Position numbers and translations under genes: made by a program | Part shown: positions 14,836-22,716 of the stretch, in pieces | How positions within the stretch are numbered: the first letter of the stretch is position 1 | Layout of the letters: each line of letters begins with the position of its first letter | Assembly: GCA_019420585.1 (NCBI GenBank) | Contig: JAHZGX010000032.1 | Location: 1-24,906 of the forward strand | Direction: 5' to 3' | From: Prevotellaceae bacterium | Lineage (GTDB): Bacteria > Bacteroidota > Bacteroidia > Bacteroidales > Bacteroidaceae | DNA: 24,906 nt | The notes under the pieces: model-generated | What the model was told of the DNA's origin: nothing | The model's database searches: none | Seen by the model: the letters and a program-made list of their open reading frames with translations, nothing else

Positions 14836-15375
14836 TTAATCGTCTTGCTGGAAAAAGGCTGTGACTTTTTTCACGGCCAAGTGGTAACTGGCTTTCAGCG
14901 CGCCCACGCTTGTGCCGGTCATCTGACTCATCTCCTCGTAAGGCATCTCCTTGAAGTAACGCAGCATGAATACGCTTCGCTGCTTTTCCGGCAACTGGTC
15001 AATAGCCTGGCGGAGCATCCTTTCCGTGGCATCGCTGTCCATATATGAGTCACCCTCCATGCGGTTTAGTGCCTCTGGGGTGTCGCTTTGGGTGTTGATG
15101 CTACGTGCCTTCCTGCTGTAGAATGATATGGCTTCGTTGCGTGCAATGCTGTAGAGCCAGGTGCTTACTTGCGCTTCTCCTCGGAAACTGTCCAAGGCAT
15201 TCCATGCCTTCATGAAGGTGTTCTGGAGTGCATCGTCCGTGTCGGCGTGTGATTTCAGTATGCTTCGTATGACAGTATAGAGCGTTTCCTGATACTGGCG
15301 TATCAGTTGAGTGAAAGCCTGCTCACGGGTGCGTGGGTCTTTCAGCCTGCTTATGAGAAGTGTCTCGTCTGTCAT
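14836..15375 (-). CDS. ECF-type RNA polymerase sigma factor
   Basis: A 179-residue sigma-70 family protein of the extracytoplasmic-function group. Region 2 spans about 22-90 (DDALQNTFMKAWNALDSF, then STWLYSIARNEAISFYSRK). Region 4 spans about 117-172 (LPEKQRSVFMLRYF, then YEEMSQMTGTSVGALKASYH). It heads the operon with the membrane anti-sigma-like and periplasmic proteins. The target promoters are unknown. A TACATTTG element (15472-15465, leftward) about 90 bp upstream could drive it, but no -33 partner is seen. Confidence 0.95.
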   Translation of the reverse strand: MTDETLLISRLKDPRTREQAFTQLIRQYQETLYTVIRSILKSHADTDDALQNTFMKAWNALDSFRGEAQVSTWLYSIARNEAISFYSRKARSINTQSDTPEALNRMEGDSYMDSDATERMLRQAIDQLPEKQRSVFMLRYFKEMPYEEMSQMTGTSVGALKASYHLAVKKVTAFFQQDD

Positions 15376-15677
15376 TCTTGGGATTGGACGCTCTGAAGGC
15401 GGGCGGGTTTAATGGGGTAAGGTGAAAAAAATGTGGCAACTGGCGTATGCGGAATGCGTGCATGCAAATGTACGCCGAGCCTGATGCCGTAAGTTGTGAA
15501 TGCGTTTCCTCTGTGGGGAAACGAGGGTGGGGTTGAATGGTTGTCCGTGTGTTTGTTGGGTTGCCTTGTGTCGTGCAGCCTTGGATGTCAGTAAGGGAAG
15601 TGTGGCGGAAAAAGAAAACGAGAATCACGAAAGGAGGCATGTTCCGGTCATCAGTCGGACATTGATGAGGCAGAGAA
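15376..15677. other. Gap upstream of the sigma-factor operon
   Basis: No gene is seen in these 302 bases. A leftward -7-like TACATTTG (15472-15465) and a short hairpin CGTTTCC/GGAAACG (15503-15523) are present. The small frames here have unlike-neighbour composition and no start signals. Confidence 0.5.
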
Positions 15678-15980
15678 TCACCGTATGTATATCTTGCGCA
15701 CTAGTTTTCCCACTTTCAGCAGATAACACCCTTTGGGTATGTTGAGCGTGACGGTCTTCTCTGTCCCATCAATGCGTGCAGTGGCCACCTCCACGCCTGT
15801 GAGATTGAAAACCTTCATCACTTCGCCCGAGGCACCGCTTACGCGCACCGCATTCCCGTTCACCGTGATGGTGATGCCCGATGTGGTCATCTCCACACTC
15901 TCATGCTCACTCTGTGCCATTGTGCAGATGGGGCAGAGCGTGAGAATTAGAGGTAATGCCAAAAGGATGATTTTCTTCAC
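15678..15980 (-). CDS. Small secreted protein made almost entirely of a type IX-like sorting domain
   Basis: About 100 residues from a GTG start at 15980: a Lys-Lys signal peptide (KKIILLALPLILTLC, cleavage near TMAQS), then a domain of about 75 residues. It has the pattern VRVSGASGEVMKVFNLTG, then LNIPKGCYLLKVGKLVRKIYIR, close to the C-terminal sorting domains (TIGR04183-like) that direct proteins through the type IX system. There is no cargo domain. The start was chosen because a consensus promoter (16032-16001) would begin transcription near 15994, downstream of the alternative ATG at 16064. The protein may be a relic, a small surface protein, or a domain with another role. Confidence 0.65.
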   Translation of the reverse strand: MKKIILLALPLILTLCPICTMAQSEHESVEMTTSGITITVNGNAVRVSGASGEVMKVFNLTGVEVATARIDGTEKTVTLNIPKGCYLLKVGKLVRKIYIR

Positions 15981-16000
15981 TTTTCTCTTTGTTTCTATAG

Positions 16001-16032
16001 CAAAGTTAAGGTTTTTGGGGGTCGCTTCCAAA
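16001..16032 (-). promoter_or_regulatory. Consensus promoter for the small secreted protein
   Basis: Leftward TTTG (16032-16029), 20 bp, TAACTTTG (16008-16001), an exact Bacteroidetes consensus. The predicted transcript start leaves a leader of only about a dozen bases before the GTG at 15980. Confidence 0.78.
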
Positions 16033-16283
16033 CTTTTTGCGGGAAAAGTTGTACAGCAAGGCAATATTTTCGTGAGCAGATACGTTTATAACGTCATCTT
16101 GCTCTCCTTTTTGCTGCAAGATTGTTGAGGCCTATTGATTGAGGAGATGATTCCGGCGTACTGCGGGGTAAGTGTTTTCTCCTTATATATATAACGCGCG
16201 CGTGCGAAGACGGGCGTGCCTGATTGCAAATCTGTGGCGTGCCTTCTTTATGGCGGGGGCAATGGTCGGCAGTTCCGTTCCCT

Positions 16284-17198
16284 TCACACCTCCAATGTCA
16301 GTCTTTCTTTGGCCAGGCGGGTTGAGGGGAACACTTCCTGAGCCTCCTGCAGCAAGGCATCTTCATCTTGGATGCGTGCGCTGAAGTGCCCTATGACCAG
16401 TCTGTCAGCCTGGGCGTCTTTAGCCAGTTGCGCAGCCTGTCGTGCGGTGCTGTGGCAGGTTTGCCGTGCACGCAGTTCAAGTTCGTTGGGATAAGTGGCT
16501 TCATGGTACAGCAGGTTCACACCTTGCAGCAGAGGAGCCAGCCCCGGTAAGTAACAGGTGTCGGAGCAATAGGCGTAGGAGCGTGATGGTGAGGCGGGCG
16601 TGGTGAGCCGTTCGTGGGGAATCACTGTGCCGTCTGGCATTGTCCAGGATGCTCCGGCTTTGATGTTGTTTATCTGTGACAGGGGAATGTTCAGTGCGTC
16701 AATCATCTCACGGCGTATGTGGGGGAGTCCTGGTTTTTCCTTGAAGAGGTAGCCGCAGCAGGGTATGCGGTGTTTCAGAGGTAGGCTCCAGACGCTCAGC
16801 GACCTCTCTTCGTGGATGAGGGCGTGCTTTGTGGGATCTACGGGACAGAATTTCACTTGAAAATCAATGTTTTCACAGTAAGTGCCAAGGATACAGTCTA
16901 GGAATCCTTCAATCTGCTTGGGGCCATGTATATACAGGCTGGCGGTGCGCCCGAGCAGTGCCATGGTGCTGATGAGCCCAGGCAGGCCGAAGACATGGTC
17001 ACCGTGGTTGTGGCTTATGAAGATGTGCCCCACACGTGCTATGGCTAGCCCCATGCGCAGCATCTGCACCTGAGTGCCTTCGCCGCAATCTATCATGAAG
17101 TATTTCGACCTGAAGTCCACGATCTGTGCCGTAGGCATATGCTTTGGGGTAGGCTTGGCTGAACCGCATCCCAGAATGTTTACCTTGAATGTTTCCAT
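16284..17198 (-). CDS. rnz: Ribonuclease Z
   Basis: A 304-residue metallo-beta-lactamase-fold endonuclease that trims tRNA 3' ends. The metal-binding signature is HNHGDH at residues 63-68 (ISHNHGDHVFGLPG). Downstream ligands appear in SDTCYLPG, HEATY and GHFSAR, and HSTARQAA is the family's HST loop. A long RNase Z fits the observed tRNA genes, which do not encode CCA and so need endonucleolytic 3' cleavage before CCA addition. The ATG at 17198 gives METFKVNILGCGSA, the standard start. No clear promoter was seen upstream; the preceding rpsA ends in a terminator. Confidence 0.96.
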   Translation of the reverse strand: METFKVNILGCGSAKPTPKHMPTAQIVDFRSKYFMIDCGEGTQVQMLRMGLAIARVGHIFISHNHGDHVFGLPGLISTMALLGRTASLYIHGPKQIEGFLDCILGTYCENIDFQVKFCPVDPTKHALIHEERSLSVWSLPLKHRIPCCGYLFKEKPGLPHIRREMIDALNIPLSQINNIKAGASWTMPDGTVIPHERLTTPASPSRSYAYCSDTCYLPGLAPLLQGVNLLYHEATYPNELELRARQTCHSTARQAAQLAKDAQADRLVIGHFSARIQDEDALLQEAQEVFPSTRLAKERLTLEV

Positions 17199-17266
17199 TG
17201 CTGTGTCTTTGTATCTTTCGCTGTTTCCTTTGGTGTTTGCCTGTGCGTATCATGCCTTGAAATGAA

Positions 17267-17299
17267 GAACGGGGATGGACAATGTGTCCGTCCCCGTTC
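17267..17299 (-). terminator. Hairpin terminator after rpsA
   Basis: GAACGGGGATGGACA (17267-17281) pairs with 17285-17299 over 15 positions with one wobble and a 3-base loop. It lies 40 bp past the rpsA stop codon; the leftward tail is TTCTTCATTT. Confidence 0.8.
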
Positions 17300-17339
17300 C
17301 GTTATTTCCTGCCTCCACAGGGGAGGTCATAGGCTTGAT

Positions 17340-19127
17340 TTATTTGTCGGCCTGCATCTTTGCTTTCAGGTCAGCCAGTGCGCTCAGGTCACCCAGCGTG
17401 GTGCTTGCTGCCTGATTCTGGATTGTGGGAGTCTCCTCCTTGCGTCCGTTGCTCTGGCGCTTTGCCTTCTTGGCCTCACGTGCCTCAGCGCGCTGTGCGT
17501 CCTCAAACGTGCGGCTGTGGCTCAGGATGATGCGCTTGCTGTCCTTGTTGAACTCAATCACCTTGAAGGACAACTTCTCGTTGAGTTGTGCCTGTGTGCC
17601 ATCCTCCTTCACCAGATGCTTGGGAGTGGCAAAGCCTTCCACGCCGTACTCCAACTGGATAACTGCTCCCTTGTCCATCATCTCTACGATGGTGCCCTCG
17701 TGAATGGAGTCCTGCTTGAACACGGTCTCGAATACATCCCAGGGGTTTTCCTCAAGTTGCTTGTGACCCAGTGAGAGGCGACGGTTTGCCTTGTCGATTT
17801 CCAGAACCACCACTTCGATGGGCGCGCCAATCTGAGTGAACTCGCTGGGGTGCTTCACCTTCTTTGTCCAACTCAGGTCACTGATGTGGATCAGGCCGTC
17901 AACGCCTTCCTCAATCTCAGCAAACACGCCGAAGTTGGTGAAGTTGCGCACCTTGGCCATGTGGCGGCTGCCCACGGGATACTTCTGCTCGATGTTCTCC
18001 CAGGGATCTTCCTTGAGTTGCTTGATGCCGAGAGACATCTTGCGCTCCTCGCGGTCGAGGGTCAGGATGACAGCCTCTACCTCATCGCCAACCTTCATGA
18101 AGTCCTGTGCGCTGCGCAGGTGCTGGCTCCAAGACATCTCGCTCACGTGAATCAGGCCTTCCACGCCGGCTGCTATCTCAATGAATGCACCGTAATCGGC
18201 CATCACGACAACCTTACCCTTCACGTGGTCGCCCACCTTCAGGTTGGGGTCAAGAGCATCCCAGGGATGAGGAGTCAGTTGCTTCAGACCCAGTGCAATG
18301 CGCTTCTTCTCGTTGTCAAAGTCGAGGATAACCACGTTGATTTTCTGGTCGAGTTCCACCACTTCCTTGGGATCGCTCACGCGTCCCCAACTCAGGTCGG
18401 TGATGTGAATCAGTCCGTCAACACCGCCGAGGTCAACGAATACGCCGTAAGAGGTGATGTTCTTCACCGTGCCTTCCAGTACCTGACCCTTCTCAAGCTT
18501 GCTGATGATTTCCTTCTTCTGCTGTTCCAGTTCAGCCTCGATGAGTGCCTTGTGGCTCACAACCACATTCTTGTACTCCTGGTTAATCTTGATGACCTTG
18601 AACTCCATGGTCTTGCCCACGAAGATGTCATAGTCACGGATAGGCTTCACGTCAATCTGTGAACCGGGCAGGAATGCCTCAATGCCGAATACGTCCACAA
18701 TCATGCCACCCTTTGTGCGGCACTTCACGAAGCCCTTGATGATTTCCTCGCTCTCCAGAGCCTGGTTCACGCGATCCCAAGAGCGGCTTGCACGTGCCTT
18801 CTTGTGGGAGAGGATGAGTTGGCCTTTCTTGTCCTCCTGATTTTCGATGTATACCTCCACGGTATCACCCACTTTCAGGTCGGGGTTGTAGCGGAATTCG
18901 CTGGCAGGTATGATACCATCACTCTTGAAGCCGATGTTCACTACCACCTCTCGCTTGTTCATTGCGATGACGGTGCCATCCACTACGTCATGGTCACTTA
19001 CCTTGTTCAGAGAGCCGGAGTAGGCCTCTTCCTGTGCCTCGCGGCTGTCTGATGTTGTTTTGCCACCGTTCTCGAAGGCTTCCCAGTCGAAGTCTTCAGC
19101 GGGGACAATGTTTTTGTAATCTGTCAT
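17340..19127 (-). CDS. rpsA: 30S ribosomal protein S1
   Basis: A 595-residue RNA-binding protein with six S1 (OB-fold) repeats at about 46-110, 128-193, 213-282, 298-370, 384-457 and 474-538. The central repeats show the GVDGLIH.(S/T)DLSW pattern and RR(L)SLGHKQL-type ends. The acidic N-terminus (EDFDWEAFENG) and the basic, low-complexity C-terminus are normal for Bacteroidetes S1. S1 binds mRNA and helps initiation on weak Shine-Dalgarno leaders, which suits this genome. The ATG at 19127 fits the promoter 50-80 bp upstream. Confidence 0.97.
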   Translation of the reverse strand: MTDYKNIVPAEDFDWEAFENGGKTTSDSREAQEEAYSGSLNKVSDHDVVDGTVIAMNKREVVVNIGFKSDGIIPASEFRYNPDLKVGDTVEVYIENQEDKKGQLILSHKKARASRSWDRVNQALESEEIIKGFVKCRTKGGMIVDVFGIEAFLPGSQIDVKPIRDYDIFVGKTMEFKVIKINQEYKNVVVSHKALIEAELEQQKKEIISKLEKGQVLEGTVKNITSYGVFVDLGGVDGLIHITDLSWGRVSDPKEVVELDQKINVVILDFDNEKKRIALGLKQLTPHPWDALDPNLKVGDHVKGKVVVMADYGAFIEIAAGVEGLIHVSEMSWSQHLRSAQDFMKVGDEVEAVILTLDREERKMSLGIKQLKEDPWENIEQKYPVGSRHMAKVRNFTNFGVFAEIEEGVDGLIHISDLSWTKKVKHPSEFTQIGAPIEVVVLEIDKANRRLSLGHKQLEENPWDVFETVFKQDSIHEGTIVEMMDKGAVIQLEYGVEGFATPKHLVKEDGTQAQLNEKLSFKVIEFNKDSKRIILSHSRTFEDAQRAEAREAKKAKRQSNGRKEETPTIQNQAASTTLGDLSALADLKAKMQADK

Positions 19128-19177
19128 ACAGATACAGATAGATTAAATGATTAGTAAAATGTGAATTAACTCGCGTG

Positions 19178-19209
19178 CAAAGGTAGTCCTTTTTGAGAAG
19201 TCGACCAAG
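19178..19209 (-). promoter_or_regulatory. Promoter for rpsA
   Basis: Leftward CTTG (19209-19206), 20 bp, TACCTTTG (19185-19178). The -7 is a full match and the -33 matches 3 of 4. The predicted leader is about 45 nt. Confidence 0.68.
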
Positions 19210-19269
19210 CGTTTTCTTCAAAGAATGATGGAGTTACGTGATATTTCCGTGCCAGGACTGCCTTGACAG

Positions 19270-19316
19270 GTATAAAAAGACGATGCGGGTACGCTAAAAC
19301 AGCGTGCCCGCATCGT
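19270..19316 (-). terminator. Rho-independent terminator after tRNA-Val
   Basis: ACGATGCGGGTACGCT (19280-19295) pairs with 19301-19316 over 16 positions with one mismatch and a 5-base loop. Leftward it is followed by TCTTTTTATA, a clear U-tract. It begins 14 bases past the tRNA 3' end. Confidence 0.88.
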
Positions 19317-19329
19317 TGGTGCAGTGAAG

Positions 19330-19404
19330 TAGGGACAATCGGATTCGAACCGATGACCTCTGCAATGTGACTGCAGCGCTCTAAACCAGCTGGGCTATGC
19401 CCCT
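19330..19404 (-). tRNA. tRNA-Val (anticodon CAC)
   Basis: The leftward strand folds as a cloverleaf: acceptor AGGGGCA with TGTCCCT (one G-U), T8-A9, a D arm with one C-A mismatch, anticodon stem CTGCA/TGCAG with loop GTCACAT, and T arm ATCGG-TTCGAAT-CCGAT. The anticodon is CAC (reads GUG) and the discriminator is A. No CCA is encoded. A promoter lies just upstream and a terminator just downstream, so it is a single-gene unit. Confidence 0.9.
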
Positions 19405-19424
19405 GTCCTGCTTCTTTTGCGTTG

Positions 19425-19456
19425 CAAAGGTAGTGCCTTTTTCCGGTTTGCACAAC
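19425..19456 (-). promoter_or_regulatory. Promoter for tRNA-Val
   Basis: Leftward GTTG (19456-19453), 20 bp, TACCTTTG (19432-19425). Transcription would begin about 14 bases before the mature tRNA 5' end. Confidence 0.65.
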
Positions 19457-19551
19457 AGATTCGGTGAAAAACTTTCGTATGTCCTCCGTTTTCCACTCGT
19501 TCTGCTTGTCTTGTCCGGTTGTTCCGGTGGAGCGGTGAGCCGCCGGTGTAC

Positions 19552-21216
19552 TCAATAGGCCTGCCTGTGAACGCCGGCCACGGCACGGCCGCTGGGGTCG
19601 TTCATCTGTTTCCAGGCGGCATCCCACTCAAGGGCGATGGATGTGGAGCAGGCCACGCTGGCTTCTTGGTTGACGCTCAGGGCCGCGCTTTTGCTGGGGA
19701 AGTGTTCCTCGAAGATGCTGCGGTAAAAATATTCTTCCTTGCACAGAGGTGTATGGATGGGGAACCGCTCTGCGGCGTGTGCCATCTGCTCATCGCTTAC
19801 CTGTTCGGAGGTAATTTTCTTGAGCGTGTCTATCCAACTGTAGCCCACGCCGTCTGAGAACTGCTCCTTTTGCCGCCATGCTATTTCCTCTGGAAGCATG
19901 TCGGAGAATGCCTGGCGCAGAATGCTTTTTTCCATCACCTCTCCGGGGCACATCTTGGCTTCTGGGTTGAGGCTCATGGCGATGTCCAGGAAGTTGCGGT
20001 CCAGGAAAGGCACGCGTCCCTCCACGCCCCAAGCCGAGAGCGATTTGTTGGCTCGCAGGCAGTCATACCAGTGCAACTTGCCCAACTTGCGCACGGTTTC
20101 CTCGTGGAACGCCTTGGCTGAAGGGGCTTTGTGGAAATAGAGATAGCCTCCGAATATCTCATCGGCACCCTCACCCGAGAGCACCATCTTGATACCCATG
20201 CTCTTGATGACGCGTGCCAGCAGATACATGGGGGTAGAGGCGCGCACGGTGGTTACATCGTAGGTCTCTGTGAAATATATGACATCCCTGATGGCATCCA
20301 GTCCCTCCTGTATGGTGTAATTGATTTCGTGGTGCACGGTGCCTATGTGGTCGGCCACCTTGCGCGCCTTCTCCAGGTCGGGAGCTCCCTTGATTCCCAC
20401 GGCAAAGGAGTGCAGGCGGGGCCACCAGGCTCCGGTCTGGCCACCGTCCTCCACGCGCTTGGCGGCATATTTCTGCGCTATGGCACTGATGATGCTGCTG
20501 TCCAGGCCTCCGCTCAGCAGCACTCCGTAAGGCACGTCGCTCATCATCTGCTGCTTTACTGCCTCCTGCAAACCCACACGCAGGCTGTCGATGTTGGCTC
20601 CGTTGCCTTTCACGGCATCGTATTCCATCCAGTCACGGGTGTACCAGCGGTGCATCACGCCCTCGCGGCTGTACAGGTAGTGGCCGGGCAGGAAAGGCTC
20701 ATACTCATCGCAGAATCCCTCCAGTGCTTTCAGTTCGCTGGCCACGTAGGTCTTTCCATCGGCATCATGGCCAATGTAGAGAGGGATGATGCCAATGGGG
20801 TCGCGTGCTATGAGGTACTCGTTGCGTTCCTCATCGTAAAGGGCAAAGGCGAAGATGCCGCTCAGTTGTTCCAGGAAGTGGATGCCGTGGGCGCGATAGA
20901 GAGCCAGGATGACCTCACAGTCGCTGCCTGTCTGATATTCGTAGCCGGCTGAGGTGGCCTGGCGTATGGTTTGGTGGTTGTAAATCTCTCCGTTGACGGC
21001 CAGCACTTGCTTGCCGTCGGGACTGTAGAGGGGCTGCTTCCCGCTCTGCGGATCCACGATGCTCAGACGCTCATGGCACAGGATGGCATGGCTGCCGCAG
21101 TAGATGCCGCTCCAGTCGGGGCCGCGGTGGCGAATCTTCTGACTCATGCGCAGGGCTTTCTTGCGCAACTCGGGTGACTGTTCTCTTATGTCAAATATAC
21201 CTACTATTCCACACAT
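19552..21216 (-). CDS. asnB: Asparagine synthase (glutamine-hydrolysing)
   Basis: A 554-residue class II amidotransferase that makes asparagine from aspartate, ATP and glutamine. The start must be the ATG at 21216, because Cys2 (MCGIVGIF) becomes the N-terminal nucleophile; the frame extends 61 codons further upstream without meaning. The glutaminase domain covers about 1-200 (RHRGPDWSG, VNGEIYNH). The synthetase domain has the ATP pyrophosphatase loop LLSGGLDSS and GEGADEIFGGY. A C-terminal segment runs to SGRAVAGVHRQAY. The promoter is 30-60 bp upstream. Confidence 0.97.
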   Translation of the reverse strand: MCGIVGIFDIREQSPELRKKALRMSQKIRHRGPDWSGIYCGSHAILCHERLSIVDPQSGKQPLYSPDGKQVLAVNGEIYNHQTIRQATSAGYEYQTGSDCEVILALYRAHGIHFLEQLSGIFAFALYDEERNEYLIARDPIGIIPLYIGHDADGKTYVASELKALEGFCDEYEPFLPGHYLYSREGVMHRWYTRDWMEYDAVKGNGANIDSLRVGLQEAVKQQMMSDVPYGVLLSGGLDSSIISAIAQKYAAKRVEDGGQTGAWWPRLHSFAVGIKGAPDLEKARKVADHIGTVHHEINYTIQEGLDAIRDVIYFTETYDVTTVRASTPMYLLARVIKSMGIKMVLSGEGADEIFGGYLYFHKAPSAKAFHEETVRKLGKLHWYDCLRANKSLSAWGVEGRVPFLDRNFLDIAMSLNPEAKMCPGEVMEKSILRQAFSDMLPEEIAWRQKEQFSDGVGYSWIDTLKKITSEQVSDEQMAHAAERFPIHTPLCKEEYFYRSIFEEHFPSKSAALSVNQEASVACSTSIALEWDAAWKQMNDPSGRAVAGVHRQAY

Positions 21217-21246
21217 TGTTGACACTATTTGTTGGTTATTGTGATG

Positions 21247-21277
21247 CAAAGTTACAAAAAGTAAAACATACTTGAAA
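21247..21277 (-). promoter_or_regulatory. Promoter for asnB
   Basis: Leftward TTTC (21277-21274), 19 bp, TAACTTTG (21254-21247). The -7 is exact and the -33 matches 3 of 4. The predicted start is about 25 nt before the asnB ATG. Confidence 0.66.
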
Positions 21278-21558
21278 GATATATTGCAAAATGTTTTGCT
21301 TGGTGTTGGTTTTGGTTGCAAAGTGTCTTCCGTATTTCCTCCTTGGTGCATTCTTAGTTCATCGGCATGTTTGTAGGTATCTTGTTGTGGAACATACATT
21401 ATATATATAAGGAAACCTCTCTGACTTCTGCAAATAGGGTAGAAGTGTGATGCGGAAGTGTGCTGATTGGGAAAATGGATGCCCCCCCACTGCGTAAAAG
21501 TTGTTAATTTGGACAGAAATTAGGGAAAAGCGGAACGGCTTCTTACGTGAAAACTACG

Positions 21559-21566
21559 TACTTTTG
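21559..21566 (+). promoter_or_regulatory. -7 promoter element for pfkA
   Basis: TACTTTTG matches TAnnTTTG, 33 bp upstream of the pfkA start. No good -33 TTTG is present, so strength may depend on another factor. Confidence 0.5.
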
Positions 21567-21599
21567 CAACATGGAAAGACAACAAACAAGAGTGGAACT

Positions 21600-22577
21600 A
21601 TGAGAAAGATCAATTGCATCGGGATTCTGACCAGTGGAGGTGATGCTCCCGGAATGAATGCGGCCATACGTGCGGTGACCCGTGCGGCTATAGCCAACGG
21701 CTTCAGAGTGATGGCTATCTACCGTGGGTATGAAGGGCTCATCAACGATGAGATACAGGAGTTCACCACCGAAAACGTGAGTAACATCATACAGCGTGGC
21801 GGCACTATACTCAAGACTGCCCGCAGCCGTGAGTTTGAGACACCGGAGGGCCGCCAGCGTGCTTACGAGAACATGGAGAAGCGCGGTATCGATGCTCTGG
21901 TGGTGATAGGCGGAAACGGTTCGCTTACGGGCGCACGCATCTTTGCCGAGGAGTTTGATGTGCCGTGTATCGGACTGCCTGGCACCATTGACAATGACCT
22001 CAACGGAACTGACAGCACCATAGGATATGACACCACGCTCAATACTATCATGGAGTGTGTGGACAAGATACGAGACACTGCCACCAGTCATGAGCGCATC
22101 TTCTTTGTGGAGGTGATGGGCCGCGATGCAGGCTTCCTGGCTCAGAACAGTGCCATTGCAGCGGGTGCCGAGGCGGCCATCATTCCCGAGGACAGCACCG
22201 GAGCCGACCAGTTGGAGCATTTCATAGGGCGCGGCATACGTAAGAGCAAGTCTAGCAGCATCGTCCTTGTGAGTGAGAGTCCCAAGTGTGGTGCCATGTA
22301 CTATGCGGAGCGTGTGCGCAAGGAGTATCCTGAATATGACGTGCGTGTGTCCATACTTGGGCATCTTCAGCGTGGAGGAAGTCCCAGTGCAGGCGACCGT
22401 GTGCTGGCCAGCCGCTTGGGTGTGGGAGCCGTGAGAGCCATTTTGGAGGGTCAGCGCAACGTGATGGTGGGCATCAAGAACGACGAGGTGGTGTATGTGC
22501 CATTCTCCAACGCCATCAAGAGTGACAAGCCGGTAAAGAAGGAACTCATTGATGTGCTGGCCTTGTTGAGCATCTGA
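21600..22577 (+). CDS. pfkA: 6-phosphofructokinase
   Basis: A 325-residue glycolytic kinase that converts fructose 6-phosphate to fructose 1,6-bisphosphate. The ATG at 21600 gives MRKINCIGILTSGGDAPGMN, the conserved nucleotide-binding start; an upstream in-frame ATG at 21501 precedes the promoter and is rejected. Catalytic TIDND (GTIDNDLNGTD) and MGRDAGFLA are present, as is GGSPSAGDRV near the C-terminus. The phosphate-donor motif reads GGNGS, with Asn in place of the Asp of GGDGS but with the Gly typical of ATP-dependent enzymes. It is convergent with the GH66 gene. Confidence 0.96.
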   Translation: MRKINCIGILTSGGDAPGMNAAIRAVTRAAIANGFRVMAIYRGYEGLINDEIQEFTTENVSNIIQRGGTILKTARSREFETPEGRQRAYENMEKRGIDALVVIGGNGSLTGARIFAEEFDVPCIGLPGTIDNDLNGTDSTIGYDTTLNTIMECVDKIRDTATSHERIFFVEVMGRDAGFLAQNSAIAAGAEAAIIPEDSTGADQLEHFIGRGIRKSKSSSIVLVSESPKCGAMYYAERVRKEYPEYDVRVSILGHLQRGGSPSAGDRVLASRLGVGAVRAILEGQRNVMVGIKNDEVVYVPFSNAIKSDKPVKKELIDVLALLSI

Positions 22578-22657
22578 CGTACCTTTGTTGGCTTTTCATT
22601 GCCGCGTTCCCCAAAGATTGATGTCTGGAGGGAGCGGAAGCATAATAATAGAAAAGG

Positions 22658-22694
22658 CGGCAGCCCTTTCCCTGTGTTTGGGGGAGGGCTGCCG
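22658..22694. terminator. Hairpin terminator between pfkA and the GH66 gene
   Basis: CGGCAGCCCT (22658-22667) pairs with 22685-22694 over 10 bp, and the inner CCC/GGG may extend it. Read leftward, CTTTTCTATTATTAT follows, so it suits the GH66 transcript best, and it can serve pfkA too. Confidence 0.72.
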
Positions 22695-22716
22695 TCGTAT
22701 GGGGAGGTGTCCTGCT

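Larger units (their letters stand above)
21217..21599. other. Divergent gap between asnB and pfkA
   Basis: This 383-bp gap carries the asnB promoter (21277-21247), a TATATATATA tract near 21402-21411, a run of seven Cs (21482-21488) and the pfkA -7 element (21559-21566), which lies next to a TACGT...ACGTA inverted pair (21544-21560). No gene is seen. Confidence 0.6.

Noticed and set aside
19166..19627. Open frame of 153 codons on the minus strand across the tRNA-Val region
   Set aside because: It runs through a tRNA, its promoter and a terminator, so it is a chance frame.
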